In this document: piece after piece, positions 24,004 to 35,747 of the stretch
Layout: the number at the start of each line of letters is the position of its first letter
Position numbering within the stretch: position 1 is the stretch's first letter
From: Anomaloglossus baeobatrachus
Lineage: Eukaryota; Chordata; Amphibia; Anura; Aromobatidae
Direction: 5' to 3'
DNA: 64,000 bases
Assembly (NCBI RefSeq): GCF_048569485.1
Contig: NC_134357.1
Coordinates: forward strand, 64,997,668-65,061,667
Position numbers and translations under genes: made by a program
The notes under the pieces: model-generated
Database searches by the model: none
The model's input: the letters and a program-made list of their open reading frames with translations, nothing else
Told to the model about the DNA's origin: nothing

Positions 24004-27000
24004 TCAGGCCCTGTACTGATTATCTGGGCTCCGCGCTGTTCTATGGTCAGGCCCTGTACTGATTATCTGGGCTCCGGAATATGCTATGATCAGGCCCTGT
24101 ACAGATTATCTGGGCTCCGGACTATGCTATGATCAGGCCCTGTACAGATTATCTGGGCTCCGGACTATGCTATGGTCAGGCCCTGTACAGATTATCTGGG
24201 CTCCGGACTATGCTATGATCGGGCCCTGTACTGATTATCTGGGCTCCAGACTGTTCTATGATCGGGCCCTGTACTGATTATCTGGGCTCCAGACTGTTCT
24301 ATGATCGGGCCCTGTACTGATTATCTGGGCTCCGGCCTGTTCTATGGTCAGGCCCTGTACTGATTATCTGGGCTCCGGACTGTTTTATGATCAGGCCCTG
24401 TACTGATTATCTGGGCTCCAGACTGTTCTATGATCGGGCCCTGTACTGATTATCTGGGCTCCGGACTATGCTATGATCAGGCCCTGTACTGATTATCTGG
24501 GCTCCGGACTATGCTATGATCAGGCCCTGTACTGATTATCTGGGCTCCGGACTATGCTATGATCAGGCCCTGTACTGATTATCTGGGCTCCGGACTATGC
24601 TATGGTCAGGCCCTGTACTGATTATCTGGGCTCCGGACTATGCTATGGTCAGGCCCTGTACTGATTATCTGGGCTCCGGACTGTTCTATGATCGGGCCCT
24701 GTACTGATTATCTGGGCTCCAGACTGTTCTATGATCAGGCCCTGTACTGATTATCTGGGCTCCGGAATATGCTATGATCAGGCCCTGTACAGATTATCTG
24801 GGCTCCGGACTATGCTATGATCAGGCCCTGTACAGATTATCTGGGCTCCGGACTATGCTATGGTCAGGCCCTGTACAGATTATCTGGGCTCCGGACTATG
24901 CTATGATCGGGCCCTGTACTGATTATCTGGGCTCCAGACTGTTCTATGATCGGGCCCTGTACTGATTATCTGGGCTCCAGACTGTTCTATGATCGGGCCC
25001 TGTACTGATTATCTGGGCTCCGGCCTGTTCTATGGTCAGGCCCTGTACTGATTATCTGGGCTCCGGACTATGCTATGATCAGGCCCTGTACAGATTATCT
25101 GGGCTCCGGACTATGCTATGGTCAGGCCCTGTACAGATTATCTGGGCTCCGGACTATGCTATGATCGGGCCCTGTACTGATTATCTGGGCTCCAGACTGT
25201 TCTATGATCGGGCCCTGTACTGATTATCTGGGCTCCAGACTGTTCTATGATCGGGCCCTGTACTGATTATCTGGGCTCCGGCCTGTTCTATGGTCAGGCC
25301 CTGTACTGATTATCTGGGCTCCGGACTGTTTTATGATCAGGCCCTGTACTGATTATCTGGGCTCCAGACTGTTCTATGATCGGGCCCTGTACTGATTATC
25401 TGGGCTCCGGACTATGCTATGATCAGGCCCTGTACTGATTATCTGGGCTCCGGACTATGCTATGATCAGGCCCTGTACTGATTATCTGGGCTCCGGACTA
25501 TGCTATGATCAGGCCCTGTACTGATTATCTGGGCTCCGGACTATGCTATGGTCAGGCCCTGTACTGATTATCTGGGCTCCGGACTATGCTATGGTCAGGC
25601 CCTGTACTGATTATCTGGGCTCCGGACTGTTCTATGATCGGGCCCTGTACTGATTATCTGGGCTCCAGACTGTTCTATGATCAGGCCCTGTACTGATTAT
25701 CTGGGCTCCGGAATATGCTATGATCAGGCCCTGTACAGATTATCTGGGCTCCGGACTATGCTATGATCAGGCCCTGTACAGATTATCTGGGCTCCGGACT
25801 ATGCTATGGTCAGGCCCTGTACAGATTATCTGGGCTCCGGACTATGCTATGATCGGGCCCTGTACTGATTATCTGGGCTCCAGACTGTTCTATGATCGGG
25901 CCCTGTACTGATTATCTGGGCTCCAGACTGTTCTATGATCGGGCCCTGTACTGATTATCTGGGCTCCGGGCTGTTCTATGGTCAGGCCCTGTACTGATTA
26001 TCTGGGCTCCGGACTGTTTTATGATCAGGCCCTGTACTGATTATCTGGGCTCCAGACTGTTCTATGATCGGGCCCTGTACTGATTATCTGGGCTCCAGAC
26101 TGTTCTATGATCAGGCCCTGTACTGATTATCTGGGCTCCGGACTATGCTATGATCAGGCCCTGTACTGATTATCTGGGCTCCGGACTATGCTATGATCAG
26201 GCCCTGTACTGATTATCTGGGCTCCGGACTATGCTATGATCAGGCCCTGTACTGATTATCTGGGCTCCGGACTATGCTATGGTCAGGCCCTGTACTGATT
26301 ATCTGGGCTCCGGACTATGCTATGGTCAGGCCCTGTACTGATTATCTGGGCTCCGGACTGTTCTATGATCGGGCCCTGTACTGATTATCTGGGCTCCAGA
26401 CTGTTCTATGATCAGGCCCTGTACTGATTATCTGGGCTCCGGACTATGCTATGATCAGGCCCTGTACTGATTATCTGGGCTCCGGACTATGCTATGATCA
26501 GGCCCTGTACTGATTATCTGGGCTCCGGACTATGCTATGATCAGGCCCTGTACTGATTATCTGGGCTCCGGACTATGCTATGGTCAGGCCCTGTACTGAT
26601 TATCTGGGCTCCGGACTGTTCTATGATCAGGCCCTGTACTGATTATATGGGCTCCGGACTATGCTATGATCGGGCCCTGTACTGATTATCTGGGCTCCAG
26701 ACTGTTCTATGATCGGGCCCTGTACTGATTATCTGGGCTCCAGACTGTTCTATGATCGGACCCTGTACTGATTATCTGGGCTCCGGGCTGTTCTATGATC
26801 AGGCCCTGTACTGATTATCTGGGCTCCGGGCTGTTCTATGATCAGGCCCTGTACTGATTATCTGGGCTCCGGACTATGCTATGATCAGGCCCTGTACTGA
26901 TTATCTGGGCTCCGGACTATGCTATGATCAGGCCCTGTACTGATTATCTGGGCTCCGGACTATGCTATGATCAGGCCCTGTACTGATTATCTGGGCTCCG

Positions 27001-28542
27001 GACTATGCTATGATCAGGCCCTGTACTGATTATCTGGGCTCCGGACTATGCTATGATCGGGCCCTGTACTGATTATCTGGGCTCCAGACTGTTCTATGAT
27101 CAGGCCCTGTACTGATTATCTGGGCTCCGGGCTGTTCTATGATCAGGCCCTGTACTGATTATCTGGGCTCCGGACTATGCTATGGTCAGGCCCTGTACTG
27201 ATTATCTGGGCTCCGGACTATGCTATGGTCAGGCCCTGTACTGATTATCTGGGCTCCGGACTATGCTATGGTCAGGCCCTGTACTGATTATCTGGGCTCC
27301 GGACTATGCTATGGTCAGGCCCTGTACTGATTATCTGGGCTCCGCACTGTTCTATGATCAGGCCCTGTACTGATTATCTGGGCTCCGGACTGTTCTATGG
27401 TCAGGCCCTGTACTGATTATCTGGGCTCTGCGCTGTTCTATGGTCAGGCCCTGTACTGATTATCTGGGCTCCGGACTATGCTATGATCAGGCCCTGTACT
27501 GATTATCTGGGCTCCGCGCTGTTCTATGGTCAGGCCCTGTACTGATTATCTGGGCTCCGGGCTGTTCTATGGTCAGGCCCTGTACTGATTATCTGGGCTC
27601 CGGGCTGTTCTATGGTCAGGCCCTGTACTGATTATCTGGGCTCCGGGCTGTGCTATGGTCAGGCTCTGTACTGATTATCTGGGCTCCGGACTATGCTATG
27701 ATCAGGCCCTGTACTGATTATCTGGGCTCCGGACTGTTCTATGGTCAGGCCCTGTACTGATTATCTGGGCTCCGGACTATGCTATGATCAGGCCCTGTAC
27801 TGATTATCTGGGCTCCGGACTGTTCTATGGTCAGGCCCTGTACTGATTATCTGGGCTCCGGACTATGCTATGGTCAGGCCCTGTACTGATTATCTGGGCT
27901 CCGGGCTGTGCTATGGTCAGGCTCTGTACTGATTATCTGGGCTCCGGGCTGTTCTATGGTCAGGCCCTGTACTGATTATCTGGGCTCCGGGCTGTTCTAT
28001 GGTCAGGCCCTGTACTGATTATCTGGGCTCCGCACTGTTCTATGATCAGGCCCTGTACTGATTATCTGGGCTCCGGGCTATGCTATGATCAGGCCCTGTA
28101 CTGATTATCTGGGCTTCGGGCTATGCTATGATCAGGCCCTGTACTGATTATCTGGGCTCCGGACTATGCTATGGTCAGGCCCTGTACTGATTATCTGGGC
28201 TCCGCACTGTTCTATGGTCAGGCCCTGTACTGATTATCTGGGCTCCGGACTATGCTATGATCAGGCCCTGTACTGATTATCTGGGCTCCGGACTATGCTA
28301 TGGTCAGGCCCTGTACTGATTATCTGGGCTCCGGACTATGCTATGGTCAGGCCCTGTACTGATTATCTGGGCTCCGGGCTGTGCTATGGTCAGGCCCTGT
28401 ACTGATTATCTGGGCTCCGGAATATGCTATGGTCAGGCCCTGTACTGATTATCTGGGCTTCGGGCTGTGCTATGGTCAGGCCCTGTACTGATTATCTGGG
28501 CTCCGGAATATGCTATGGTCAGGCCCTGTACTGATTATCTGG
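24004..28542. repeat. 43-bp minisatellite, about 105 units
   Basis: The unit is about GGCCCTGTACTGATTATCTG + GGCTCCGGACTATGCTATGATCA, 43 bp. It is repeated head to tail over 4.5 kb with high identity. Variants differ at a few positions: ACAGATT for ACTGATT, AGACTGTTC for GGACTATGC, and GATC for GGTC. Variant order repeats with a 946-bp period (22 units): blocks starting near 24086, 24774, 25032 and 25720 are spaced 688, 258 and 688 bp (16, 6 and 16 units). The array ends at GGGCC at 28543, beside the IDE CpG island. Short frames in it exist only where the ACAGATT variant removes a TGA. Confidence 0.97.
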
Positions 28543-28549
28543 GCCGGTT

Positions 28550-29220
28550 ACACTGGACGTGCACACACGGGGCCGGTGCTGGTTCACCCCGGTGTCTGGG
28601 GCGGCGGCACGTACCGGGAGGCCGGTGCTGGAGGCTGCTTTCTCACCCTCTTACCCGGCAGTCAGCGGTCGGGACCCCCGGAGGCAGCTGACGAGGAGGA
28701 GGCGGCAGGAGCCCTGCAGCATGTCCCGGCACCGCCAGCAGAGGGGGGCGGCCTGTGCAGAGACGCGGCCTCCTCCGTCACCAGCGCGGACCTATGCGCC
28801 AGCACCACCCCGCCTCCACCGCACAGAGCCGCCCCCCGCCAGGGCCCCCGCCTGCCGCCCACCGAGCGTCGTGTCCCCGCTCTGCCCTCACCAGGGACCG
28901 CGCTAGGAGACTCCGGGGACTGAGGCCTGCACGGCCTGATGTACGGCACTTACCCGGAGCCGGCAGGGACGGGCGGGAGGAGGGCGCGCTGCCCGAGTGT
29001 CTTATGGGCGGAGGAGGCGACAGGAGGCCTCGTCCTGGTGATTAGTCACCGGCCCTCACCTGTCAGCGGCGCCATCACTGCTGCCAGCCAGGCCGGGGAG
29101 AAGGCGGCGCCATCACTGCTGCCAGCCAGGCCGGGGAGAAGGCGGCGCCATCACTGGCACCTGTAGCGCCCCGTGACCAGTGTCACACACTGTAGAGACA
29201 TTCACACCATCACCCGGCCG
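28550..29220 (-). promoter_or_regulatory. IDE: CpG island, probable IDE promoter
   Basis: This GC-rich, CpG-dense block of about 650 bp stands out from the surrounding AT-rich or repeat DNA. It lacks TATA and carries a tandem 35-bp duplication near 29070-29155 (units with GCCATCACTGCTGCCAGCCA). A good minus-strand splice donor lies inside it. The location upstream of IDE exon 2 on the coding strand fits a housekeeping IDE promoter. Confidence 0.6.
28954..29170 (-). other. IDE: Candidate IDE exon 1 (5' UTR or leader)
   Basis: The minus strand reads GCCGGCTCCGG followed by GTAAGTGCC, a near-consensus donor. The exon would end in GG (28955-28954) and exon 2 starts with A, which gives the phase-2 junction expected before FQ of IDE. 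In the joined frame the exon reads LGQRALLPPVPAGSG, weakly like the human leader LGARLPPPERLCG. That frame has a TGA at 29048-29046 and no ATG after it. A 9-codon upstream ORF (ATG at 29075) ends at that TGA. So either translation starts at the internal Met in exon 2, or this is an alternative first exon. The transcription start, and hence the right boundary, is a guess. Confidence 0.4.
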
Positions 29221-29430
29221 TATGGGCTATATATCACCCACAACATGGCGCCCACTGCCCCGGTCCGCTTATCACAGCTCAATGTGTACATCAGCCTGCG
29301 CTCTGAAGCGGAAAACTGCGCCATTGTTTCCTAAAGTGTAATCATTACTTATATTACATCAATAGTGCAAATGTAAGTAACTATAATATCAGGGAAATCT
29401 ATCTCCCAGGACTGATCATTATCACAAGTC
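29221..29430. other. Upstream flank of the CpG island
   Basis: AT-rich spacer between the CpG island and the inverted-repeat unit. No feature was recognised. Confidence 0.3.
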
Positions 29431-32160
29431 TCAATTCTGAGGTAAATCTGTATTCAGTGAAGAATTTCCCATTAGTGAGATAGGAGATGGCAGCTGGTGC
29501 TGATGAGATTCTATGATGATGGGAGGAGCAAAAGGCGGAGGGGGGAGTAAGGCGGAGGGGAAAGCTAGAGGCGGAGGGAAGAGCAAGAGGTAGAGGGAAG
29601 AGCCAGAGGCGGAGGGGAGAGCTAGAGGCGGAGGGGAGAGCAAGAGGCGGAGGGGAAAGCTAGAGGCGGAGGGGAAAGCTAGAGGCGGAGGGGAAAGCTA
29701 GAGGCGGAGGGGAAAGCTAGAGGCGGAGGGGAGAGCAAGAGGCGGAGGGGAAAGCTAGAGGCGGAGGGGGGAGCAAGAGGCGGAGGGGGGAGCAAGAGGC
29801 GGAGGGGAGCAAAAGGCAGAGGGGAGAGGCGTTGGGGCAGTAGAGGCAGAGGGGAGAGCAAGAGATGGAGGGGAGAGCTAGAGGTGGAAGGGAGAGCTAG
29901 AGGCGGAGGGGGGAACAAGAGGGGGAAGCAAGAGGCGGAGGGGACAGCTAGAGATGGAGGGGGGAGCAAAAGGCGGAGGGGGAGCAAGAGGCGGAGGAGG
30001 GAGCAAGAGGTGGAGGGAAAAGCTAGAGGCAGAGAGGGGAGCTAGAGATGGAGGGGGGAGCAAGAGGCGGAGGGTGGTAGCAAAAGGCGGAGGGGGAAGA
30101 AAGAGGCGGAGGGGAAAGCTAGAGGCGGAGAGGGGAGCTAGAGATGGAGGGTGGTAGCAAGAGGCGGAGGGTGGTAGCAAGAGGCGGAGGGGAAAGCTAG
30201 AGGCGGAGAGGGAAGCTAGAGGCGGAGAGGGGAGCTAGAGACGGAGGGTGGTAGCAAGGGGCGGAGGGGGGAGCAAGAGGCGGAGGGTGGTAGCAAGGGG
30301 CGGAGGGGGGAGCAAGGGGCGGAGGGGGGAGCAAGAGGCGGAGGGGAAAGCTAGAGGCGGAGAGGGGAGCTAGAGACAGAGGGTGGAAGCAAGAGGCGGA
30401 GGGTGGTAGCAAGAGGCGGAGGGGGGAGCAAGAGGTGGAGGGAAAAGCTAGAGGCGGAGAGGGGAGTTAGAGATGGAGGGGGGAGCAAGAGGCGGAGGGT
30501 GGTAGCAAAAGGCGGAGGGGGAAGCAAGAGGCGGAGGGGAAAGCTAGAGGCGGAGAGGGGAGCTAGAGATGGAGGGTGGTAGCAAGAGGCGGAGGGTGGT
30601 AGCAAGAGGCGGAGGGGAAAGCTAGAGGCGGAGAGGGGAGCTAGAGGCGGAGAGGGGAGCAAGAGGCGGAGGGGAAAGCTAGAGGCAGAGGGGAAAGCTA
30701 GAGGCGGAGAGGGGAGCTAGAGACGGAGGGGGGAGCAAGAGGCGGAGGGAAGAGCAAGAGGCAGAGGGAAGAGCTAGAGGCGGAGGGGAGAGCTAGAGGA
30801 TGGGGGGGAGGGAAGCAAAAGGCGGAAGGGAGAGGTGTAGGGGCAGCTGGAGGCAGAGGGGAGAGCAAGAGATGGAGGGGAGAGCTAGAGGCGGAGGGGG
30901 GAACAAGAGGCGGAGGGGGGAGCAAGAGGCAGAGGGCAGGGCAAGAAGCGGAGGGGGAAGCAAGAGGCAGAGGGGAGAGCTAGAGATGGAGGGGGGAGCA
31001 AAAGGCGGAGGGGGAGCAAGAGGCGGAGGAGGGAGCAAGAGGTGGAGGGGGGAGCAAGAGGTGGAGGGGGGAGCAAGAGGTGGAGGGGGGAGCAAGAGGT
31101 GGAGGGGGGAGCAAGAGGCGGAGGGGGAAGCAAGAGGTGGAGGGGAGAGCTAGAGATGGAGGGGAGAGCAAAAGGCGGAGTGGGGAGCAAGAGGCGGAGG
31201 GGGGAGCAAGAGGTGGAGGGGGGAGCAAAAGGCGGAGTGGGGAGCAAGAGGCGGAGGGGGGAGCATGAGGTGGAGGGGAAGCAAGAGGCGGGGGGGAGCA
31301 TAAGGTGGAGGGGGGAGCAAGAGGCGGAGGGGAGAGCTAGAGATGGAGGGGGGAGCAAAAGTCGGAGGGGGGAGCAAGAGGAGGAGGGGGAGCAAGAGGC
31401 GGTGGGGGGAGCAAGAGGAGGAGGGGGGAGCAAGAGGCGTGGGGGGAGCAAGAGGCGGAGGGGGGAGCAAAAGGCGGAAGGGGGAGCAAGAGGTGGTGGG
31501 GGGAGCAAGAGGCGGAGTGGGGAGCAAAAGGCGGAGGGGGGAGGAAAAGGCGGAGAGGGGAGCAAGAGGCAGAGGGGGTGCAAAAGGCGGAGTGCGGAGC
31601 AAGAGGCGGTGGGGGGAGCAAGAGGCGGAGGGAAGAGCAAGAGGGGGAGCAAAAGGCGGAGTGCGGAGCAAGAGACGGAGGGGGGAGCAAGAGGCGGAGG
31701 GGGGAGCAAAAGGCAGCGGAGGGAGCAAAAGGCGGAGGGGGGGACAAGAGGCAGAGGGGGTGCAAGAGGCGGAGGAGGGAGCAAAAGGCGTAGTGCGGAG
31801 CAAGAGACGGAGGGGGGAGCAAGAGGCAGAGGGGGGAGCTAGAGGCAGAGGGGAAGAGATCTAAAGGCAAATGGGGGAGCAAGAGGGGGAAACTAGAAGC
31901 AGAGGGTAGAGCTAGAGGGGAAGCAAGAGGCTGAAGGGGATGCTAGAAGTGGAGGGGCGAGCTAGAATCAAAGGGCAAACCCGGAGGGGGAACTAAAAGC
32001 AGAGTAGGCAGCTAGAGGCAAAGGGGGGAGCTAGAGGCTGAGGGAAGAGAGGCACAGCTCTGCCCCCTCCTCACTCTACATAGACTCTCATCAGCACCAG
32101 CTGCCATCTCCTATCTCAGTAATGGGAAAGTCTTTACTCAATACAGATTTGAGAATTTGG
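29431..32160. mobile_element. Inverted-repeat unit filled by a purine minisatellite
   Basis: The left flank (29431-29515) and right flank (32085-32160) are inverted repeats about 80 bp long. Both contain GAGATAGGAGATGGCAGCTG (plus strand at left, minus at right), AAATCTGTATT and TTTCCCATTA. Between them the sequence is almost wholly the GAGGCGGAGGGG minisatellite. This fits a non-autonomous DNA transposon whose interior expanded as a minisatellite. No flanking target duplication was identified. Confidence 0.6.
29520..32055. repeat. Polypurine minisatellite, about 19-20 bp unit
   Basis: Units vary around GAGCAAGAGGCGGAGGGGG, with GCTAGAG and GGTGGTAGC variants, over 2.5 kb. The plus strand is almost all purine and the minus strand almost all pyrimidine. 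Long frames rich in Gly/Arg/Glu (plus) or Pro/Leu/Ser (minus) are by-products. Such tracts can form triplexes, G-quadruplexes or R-loops. It lies about 0.5 kb upstream of the candidate IDE first exon. Confidence 0.95.
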
Positions 32161-32635
32161 ATAATGGAAGCTGTTGAAGGTGAAGGCTCAAAAGTTCTAC
32201 ATTTTGAACACTGAAGTTTATGGGTTTGTTACAAACCTGAATTCTGTTTCTCAGTGGTGTGGACACAGCCCCCGATGGAGTGGTCAAACCGGATGGGAAG
32301 CTATATTGGGTGTGTGACAGCTCGGTGCACATTATGGGTACAGTAAGAGCTCAGCTCGGTGTATACTGTGACGTGAAAACCCATTTCCTGGGAGAGCAAA
32401 TTTGTGGTGAGATACAAGGGATCTCCAGATCTGCCAGTGTTGGTCCAATTCATAGCGATGCATCGGAGACAAGATCTCACAGCCAGTGTCTGTCAGTGAC
32501 CAGGCTTGTCTGACCCTCACATGCCAAGCCACAAGAATTTATTCCACCCACAGAAGAATGGGGGAGGCTTAGTATGTGATCTAAAGGACATAAAGACTAT
32601 AAAACATGGATTCTGCTGAAATACTTCAAACAAAA
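32161..32635. other. Unassigned DNA
   Basis: No exon or repeat was recognised here. Confidence 0.3.
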
Positions 32636-32637
32636 TA

Positions 32638-34289
32638 CAGTTAGGTCCAGAAATATTTGGACAGTGACACAAGTTTTGTTATTTTAGCTGTTTACAAAAA
32701 CATGTTCAGAAATACAATTATATATATAATATGGGCTGAAAGTGCACACTCCCAGCTGCAATATGAGAGTTTTCACATCCAAATCGGAGAAAGGGTTTAG
32801 GAATCATAGCTCTGTAATGCATAGCCTCCTCTTTTTCAAGGGACCAAAAGTAATTGGACAAGGGACTCTAAGGGCTGCAATTAACTCTGAAGGCGTCTCC
32901 CTCGTTAACCTGTAATCAATGAAGTAGTTAAATGGTCTGATGTTGATTACAGGTGTGTGGTTTTGCATTTGGAAGCTGTTGCTGTGACCAGACAACATGC
33001 GGTCTAAGGAACTCTCAATTGAGGTGAAGCAGAACATCCTGAGGCTGAAAAAAAAGAAAAAATCCATCAGAGAGATAGCAGACATGCTTGGAGTAGCAAA
33101 ATCAACAGTCGGGTACATTCTGAGAAAAAAGAAATTGACTGGTGAGCTTGGGAACTCAAAAAGAACTGGGCGTCCACGGATGACAACAGTGGTGGATGAT
33201 TGCCGCATACTTTCTTTGGTGAAGAAGAACCCGTTCACAACATCAACTGAAGTCCAGAACACTCTCAGTGAAGTAGGTGTATCTGTCTCTAAGTCAACAG
33301 TAAAGAGAAGACTCCATGAAAGTAAATACAAAGGGTTCACATCTAGATGCAAACCATTCATCAATTCCAAAAATAGACAGGCCAGAGTTAAATTTGCTGA
33401 AAAACACCTCATGAAGCCAGCTCAGTTCTGGAAAAGTATTCTATGGACAGATGAGACAAAGATCAACCTGTACCAGAATGATGGGAAGAAAAAAGTTTGG
33501 AGAAGAAAGGGAACAGCACATGATCCAAGGCACACCACATCCTCTATAAAACATGGTGGAGGCAACGTGATGGCATGGGCATGCATGGCTTTCAATGGCA
33601 CTGGGTCACTTGTGTTTATTGATGACATAACAGCAGACAAGAGTAGCCGGATGAATTCTGAAGTGTACCGGGATATACTTTCAGCCCAGATTCAGCCAAA
33701 TGCCGCACAGTTGATCGGACGGCGCTTCATAGTACAGATGGACAATGACCCCAAGCATACAGCCAAAGCTACCCAGGAGTTCATGAGTGCAAAAAAGTGG
33801 AACATTCTGCAATGGCCAAGTCAATCACCAGATCTTAACCCAATTGAGCATGCATTTCACTTGCTCAAATCCAGACTTAAGACGGAAAGACCCACAAACA
33901 AGCAAGACCTGAAGGCTGCGGCTGTAAAGGCCTGGCAAAGCATTAAGAAGGAGGAAACCCAGCGTTTGGTGATGTCCATGGGTTCCAGACTTAAGGCAGT
34001 GATTGCCTCCAAAGGATTCGCAACAAAATATTGAAAATAAAAATTTTTTTTTTGGGTTTGGTTTATTTGTCCAATTACTTTTGACCTCCTAAAATGTGGA
34101 GTGTTTGTAAAGAAATGTGTACAATTCCTACAATTTCTATCAGATATTTTTGTTCAAACCTTCAAATTAAACGTTACAATCTGCACTTGAATTCTGTTGT
34201 AGAGGTTTCATTTCAAATCCAATGTGGTGGCATGCAGAGCCCAACTCGCGAAAATTGTGTCACTGTCCAAATATTTCTGGACCTAACTG
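32638..34289 (+). mobile_element. Complete Tc1-like transposon
   Basis: The terminal inverted repeats CAGTTAGGTCCAGAAATATT and AATATTTCTGGACCTAACTG are perfect over at least 20 bp and continue GGACAGTGACACAA. They are flanked by TA (32636-32637, 34290-34291). The 1652-bp length and single intact transposase frame are those of an autonomous Tc1/mariner element. It looks recently inserted. Confidence 0.96.
32997..34034 (+). CDS. Tc1-family transposase, intact
   Basis: This 345-residue DDE transposase would cut and paste the element at TA sites. The N-terminal paired-like helix-turn-helix region (residues 5-60) includes SIREIADMLGVAKSTVGYIL. A basic GRPR-like linker (RTGRPRM) follows near residue 60. 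The catalytic core has the three acidic residues: WTDETKINL (first Asp), VQMDNDPKHTA (second Asp), and SPDLNPIEH (Glu) 34 residues later, i.e. DD34E. The glycine-rich box KHGGGNVMAWACM is present. The length equals that of known active Tc1 transposases and no break was seen. AATAAA follows the stop. It could still encode a functional enzyme, but activity is inference. Confidence 0.96.
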   Translation: MRSKELSIEVKQNILRLKKKKKSIREIADMLGVAKSTVGYILRKKKLTGELGNSKRTGRPRMTTVVDDCRILSLVKKNPFTTSTEVQNTLSEVGVSVSKSTVKRRLHESKYKGFTSRCKPFINSKNRQARVKFAEKHLMKPAQFWKSILWTDETKINLYQNDGKKKVWRRKGTAHDPRHTTSSIKHGGGNVMAWACMAFNGTGSLVFIDDITADKSSRMNSEVYRDILSAQIQPNAAQLIGRRFIVQMDNDPKHTAKATQEFMSAKKWNILQWPSQSPDLNPIEHAFHLLKSRLKTERPTNKQDLKAAAVKAWQSIKKEETQRLVMSMGSRLKAVIASKGFATKY

Positions 34290-34291
34290 TA

Positions 34292-35747
34292 ACTAGTTAA
34301 AACCAATCCCAGTCTCCCCCTTCACACTGGAGCCAGGTTCACGCATACACATTAAAATCTGTGTTGTTTTTCACACCTCCATGTTTTCACCATGTCTCCG
34401 TTTCAACCACATGTCTGTCTATGTGAAACACACGGAAACATGTCCGCTTTTTAACCACAATGTCATCCGTTGCATCCGTCACACAACGCAATGCAACAGA
34501 TGCCGTTCAACGCAAGTGTGAAACTAGCCTTAGCCATCTCCTTCCTATATATACTCAAAGTCAAATATAGCTTCAGCATAGCTCCAGCGATTCAAATCTT
34601 TGTGGTGATCCACTTCATGGTGATCTGTAGTTGCCTTTTTAAGTGGTGTGGTAGTTTTCCTGTCGTGCGTTACTTCCTTCTTCTTTATTCCCCTATACAC
34701 ATATTGTCTCTCCTTTGTCTGTACGAGTTTTCGTTCTCCTTTTTCCGTGTCATTTCTGTTTGGTTTTGTTACTGTGTTTCTACGCCCGCCTCAAGGGTGG
34801 GGGGAGGGGTAGTAAGATCAGGGCTCGGACAGGAGTCAGGATCATGCTGGTGGCCCAGACCTGGCTACCATCAAGCGTACCTTTGAGATAAGGGACAGTA
34901 CAGGGTCTCAAGTCTGAGGGCCAACCTAGGAGTCCCTGTTCTGTCATTTCATACCCCGTGACAGGATCATTTTGCTGTTTCTTGAAAGTTTAGACCTGCT
35001 TTTGAAGTACTGTATTTACTTTAATCCTACTTTTCTGTTTTCTCTAGAGACTCTCAGCAGTTCTGAGATAATTGCAGGCATTATTTTTGTCTTTGTTTTT
35101 ATCCTTATCTGTAGAGGAGGAGCTTCTTTACTTATATCATGTAGCTGAAGTGCAGCACAGATTCATCTCAACTAAACGCCTAGATTCTTTGATCAGGAAT
35201 AGAACAGACATTTATAGGACATTTCAGAACTTTCCCAAATTCTTATGAAAAAATATTCATCACATATAGCATTGAACCGCTGTACCCAATTTATTATATT
35301 TCGGTCCATTTAGTCTTCACAATGTCTTCAATAAAATGGCACCTGGGATCGCGGGTATGCGCATGCGCAGACTCCGGCACCATTTTAATGAAGATGTCAT
35401 TACTGTGGCAATGCGCACGCACCACCAACAGCAGCAATGGTGGCCCAGCACAATATTTAAATAAAGAAAAGGGGGCAAGCCAAGAGGACGCAGGAGGATG
35501 AATTTACAGCGAGGACCTGACCTACAAAGGCCCGCATTGCTGCACACTCAATCAAAGGTGCAGTATATTTCTGGAATTTTGATTAAAGATATTTCAGCAA
35601 TAAAGCATCCAATCTTTCAACAAAAGATGTACTTGGATTCACCATCCTAATGCCAGTATGTCACTGCATTTACTGTATGTAACAAAATCCTGATGGTTGG
35701 TTCTCTTTAATCAATCCAAACATGCAAGTTTATGCAGGAGTCCAGTA
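34292..35747. other. Unassigned intergenic DNA with MITE scraps
   Basis: 34468-34533 is the end of the MITE family found at 6543-7288 (TGCATCCGTCACACAACGCA ... AAGTGTGAAACTAG). The rest shows no bounded element or exon. Confidence 0.35.

Noticed and set aside
24086-25911. Four identical 63-residue frames in the 43-bp array
   Set aside because: They arise where the ACAGATT unit variant removes the TGA in ACTGATT. The unit length is not a multiple of three and there is no gene context.
28510-28923. 137-residue plus-strand frame in the GC-rich island
   Set aside because: It runs out of the minisatellite into the CpG island, has no recognised domain, and overlaps frames in all phases, as expected for GC-rich DNA without stops.
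30885-31842. Long Pro/Leu/Ser (minus) and Gly/Arg/Glu (plus) frames up to 299 residues
   Set aside because: They are translations of the polypurine minisatellite. They overlap on both strands and lack any domain.
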